This document shows, one piece after another, positions 5,920-7,490 of a stretch of 7,490 bases of DNA. The position numbers were made by a program, and so were the translations under genes. Origin of the DNA: an uncultured Lachnospiraceae bacterium (GTDB lineage Bacteria; Bacillota_A; Clostridia; Lachnospirales; Lachnospiraceae); assembly GCA_946630765.1 (NCBI GenBank), contig CAMOZF010000083.1, forward strand, positions 1 through 7,490. Reading direction: 5' to 3'. The notes under the pieces were generated by a model. That model saw nothing but the letters and a program-made list of their open reading frames with translations, had not been told where the DNA came from and did not search any database. How positions within the stretch are numbered: position 1 is the stretch's first letter; every line of letters starts with the position of its first letter.

Positions 5920-5952
5920 GTTTATTTGAACACTTTGTGAAATTTATGTGAA
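5914..5952 (-). promoter_or_regulatory. Four direct hexamers at 11-base period ending in the -35 box
   Basis: Read on the minus strand, TTCACA (5952-5947), TTCACA (5941-5936), TTCAAA (5930-5925) and TTGACA (5919-5914, the -35 box) are each separated by five bases, so all lie on the same face of the helix. The spacers TAAAT, AAGTG and TAAAC are themselves AT-rich and alike. OmpR/PhoB-family response regulators, for example Bacillus PhoP, bind direct hexamers with this geometry, often overlapping the -35 region of activated promoters. The match to that family is by geometry and loose consensus; the actual regulator is unknown. Confidence 0.6.
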
Positions 5953-5990
5953 TAAGCCAACACGTTTCTATTTTATTGTGCTTATTCACA
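5947..5990. repeat. 11-base perfect inverted repeat at the GH2 stop codon
   Basis: TGTGAATAAGC (5947-5957) and GCTTATTCACA (5980-5990) are exact inverted repeats separated by 22 bases. The arm at 5980-5990 contains the GH2 stop codon (5986-5988). The arm at 5947-5957 contains the most upstream TTCACA of the 11-base-phased array. It may be an AT-rich hairpin ending the GH2 transcript, though no clean T run follows, or a pair of opposed regulator sites. Confidence 0.6.
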
Positions 5991-7490
5991 CAGTTTTGGG
6001 AATCTGTGTCAGTGCCTGATGCAGCTTGCGGAGCGTAGTCTCCTTCTTGTCGCCGAGGATCTGCCCCATAAAGCCTTCCGACAGGAAATCGGCAACCGAT
6101 ACCGACAGGTCTCCGTCAAAGAGCATCTGCTCCGGAAGCGCGCGTTCCACCGCTGCCGTTACGCAGTTCAGGACCGCCGCTTTCGCTTCTTCCTTTGTCT
6201 GAATCACGGAAAGCGGATCGTGGATTGAATAGAATCCCGGCTTTGTCTCCAGCTTGCCCGCAAATTCCGAAGCGCTCTCAAACCAGTTGATCGCGTCCTT
6301 CGTTGCCTTAAATCCGGCAAATGTGAACTCCGGAAGGGCTTCCTCGACGCTGCGGATGACGATCGTATCCACGCAGTCGCCGGCCTTCGCCGTGAGTACG
6401 GTGCCGTCTTTTCGGATCGGAACATTCTCGAAGACAAAGGTATGCGCGCCGTCGATCGTGCCGACCTTCGTGCCATCCGCATAAAGTGTTACCTGGCTCT
6501 GATTGGAATGAACACGTACGGTCGTCGTGTCGCCCGGCCGCGCGAAGTAGCGTCTGCCGTCAATATGGACGAAGGGATCCTCCGAGAACCATGCCTTATA
6601 GACGTAGAAGGCGTCCTTACGGATCTTCCGGTCCATCGTGACAAGGCCCTTGTTGTTGCGGCCCATCGTGCCGCCCTCTCTTCTGAAGGAGCTGCCGAAA
6701 TCAAACATGTTCCAGACATAGGTTCCCCAGATGTAAGGCCGCTCGGCCCAGGTTTCGCAGGCGTTCTCGTGCAGAAGGACCTGATACTCCTCGGTATAGT
6801 CCTGCTTCTCGGGATGATCGCTGTGGTAACTGATGACGCAGTCGCAGCCGTATTCGGTGACTGCAAAGCGCCGCTTGGGATACTCCGCGTGGTATTTGTC
6901 GCACCAGTCCGCAAGATCCGAAAGCTGCCCTCTGTACCATCCGAAATAATGGTTCCAGCCTTCTGCCTCGGAGACCTCGTGAAGCGGATGGTCCCAGCCT
7001 GCGTTGTATTCGTGGGCGATCACGGTCAGTCTCTTCTGATCCAGGTCCCGGACCGCCCGGTGAAGATCCTCATGGCAGGGGATCAGCTTCTCGTTATCAT
7101 TGCCGCCGATCAGGATTTCATTGCTGAGACCCCAGCAGAAAATCGACGGGTGGTTGTAGTTCTGCGCCACAAGCTCGTGCATTTCGTTGATGGCCGCCGC
7201 ATGCGCCTCATCGTCCCAGGACTGCGCAAAATACGGAATCTCCGCCCAGCACAGAAGGCCGTAGCGGTCGCAGGCGTCATACATTTCCTCCGCCTGCTGA
7301 TAGTGCGCAAGACGCACCGTATTCGCGCCCATCTCGGCGATAATGCCGGCGTCATCCCAGGCGTCGTCCTCGGAAAGCGCATTTCCGAGATACAGACGGT
7401 CCTGATGACGGCATACGCCGCGTAAGGGGTACTCCCGTCCATTCAGAATAAAACCGCGCTCCGGATCGATCTCATAGTCCCGGATACCGA
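5986..7490 (-). CDS. Glycoside hydrolase family 2, beta-galactosidase type (C-terminal 500 residues; start outside window)
   Basis: The frame is open to the window edge. The visible part begins inside the family's LRGVCRHQDR segment, which lies at the end of the N-terminal beta domains, so several hundred residues are missing upstream. The first internal ATG (7332) falls inside the conserved MGANTVRLAHYQ motif and is not the true start. The catalytic barrel shows HPSIFCWGLSNE, with the acid/base Glu codon at 7117-7119, and FAVTEYG, with the nucleophile Glu codon at 6853-6855. WNMFDFGSSFRREGG and GRNNKGLVTMDRK are typical of beta-galactosidase-like members. An Ig-like DUF4982-type domain follows (TVRVHSNQSQVTLYADG onward), then a helical tail of about 85 residues. 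It probably cleaves terminal beta-galactosides; a related specificity such as beta-glucuronide cannot be excluded. Confidence 0.93.
   Translation of the reverse strand, partial: GIRDYEIDPERGFILNGREYPLRGVCRHQDRLYLGNALSEDDAWDDAGIIAEMGANTVRLAHYQQAEEMYDACDRYGLLCWAEIPYFAQSWDDEAHAAAINEMHELVAQNYNHPSIFCWGLSNEILIGGNDNEKLIPCHEDLHRAVRDLDQKRLTVIAHEYNAGWDHPLHEVSEAEGWNHYFGWYRGQLSDLADWCDKYHAEYPKRRFAVTEYGCDCVISYHSDHPEKQDYTEEYQVLLHENACETWAERPYIWGTYVWNMFDFGSSFRREGGTMGRNNKGLVTMDRKIRKDAFYVYKAWFSEDPFVHIDGRRYFARPGDTTTVRVHSNQSQVTLYADGTKVGTIDGAHTFVFENVPIRKDGTVLTAKAGDCVDTIVIRSVEEALPEFTFAGFKATKDAINWFESASEFAGKLETKPGFYSIHDPLSVIQTKEEAKAAVLNCVTAAVERALPEQMLFDGDLSVSVADFLSEGFMGQILGDKKETTLRKLHQALTQIPKTV

Noticed and set aside
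5876..5937. CAAAGTG (5876-5882) and CACTTTG (5931-5937) as an operator pair flanking the promoter
   Set aside because: Seven-base inverted matches are expected by chance in a gap of this length, so nothing supports a function.
6442..7425. Plus-strand ORF of 327 codons
   Set aside because: Antisense to the GH2 catalytic domain, whose active-site motifs are intact on the minus strand.

Overview
The window reads like part of a carbohydrate-utilisation locus from a moderately GC-rich, low-sporadic-AT Firmicute of the Clostridia, most likely Lachnospiraceae or a close relative. This placement is an inference from three things: an LplA/LplB/LplC-type sugar ABC transporter, strong AAGGAGG-type Shine-Dalgarno sites, and a consensus vegetative promoter in an AT-rich gap between richer genes. 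All five genes lie on the minus strand, so the transcription order runs from the right edge to the left edge.

In transcription order the layout is as follows. First comes the C-terminal 500 residues of a family 2 glycosidase of the beta-galactosidase type (5986-7490; its start is outside the window). A 235-base gap (5751-5985) follows, holding a strong promoter (-35 TTGACA, 17-base spacer, -10 TATCCT), helically phased direct repeats leading into the -35 box, inverted repeats and a long leader. Next are a lipoprotein solute-binding protein (4131-5750), a terminator-like hairpin (4069-4117), and two permeases (3143-4045 and 2237-3130), the second with a Shine-Dalgarno that overlaps the first one's stop codon. 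A 376-base gap (1861-2236) packed with short repeat elements separates these from a family 3 glycosidase of the NagZ/YbbD type (160-1860). The left edge (1-160) holds two more repeat copies, the inner one ending exactly at the GH3 stop codon.

The likely joint role is uptake of an oligosaccharide through the lipoprotein and permeases, followed by intracellular trimming from the non-reducing end by the GH2 and GH3 enzymes. A beta-galactosyl/N-acetylglucosaminyl glycan fits this pair of families, but the substrate is inferred only. No ATPase gene is present, as is usual for this transporter family, which commonly borrows a shared MsmX-type ATPase.

Two signals deserve most attention. One is a 78-base hairpin repeat family whose two complete copies differ by four compensatory base-pair changes, with all its non-Watson-Crick pairs favouring folding of the plus strand. 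The other is an array of four hexamers (TTCACA, TTCACA, TTCAAA, TTGACA) at an exact 11-base period, the last being the -35 box of the transporter promoter, which resembles a tandem binding site for an OmpR/PhoB-family response regulator. No tRNA, rRNA, CRISPR array, insertion-sequence gene or known riboswitch was recognised.
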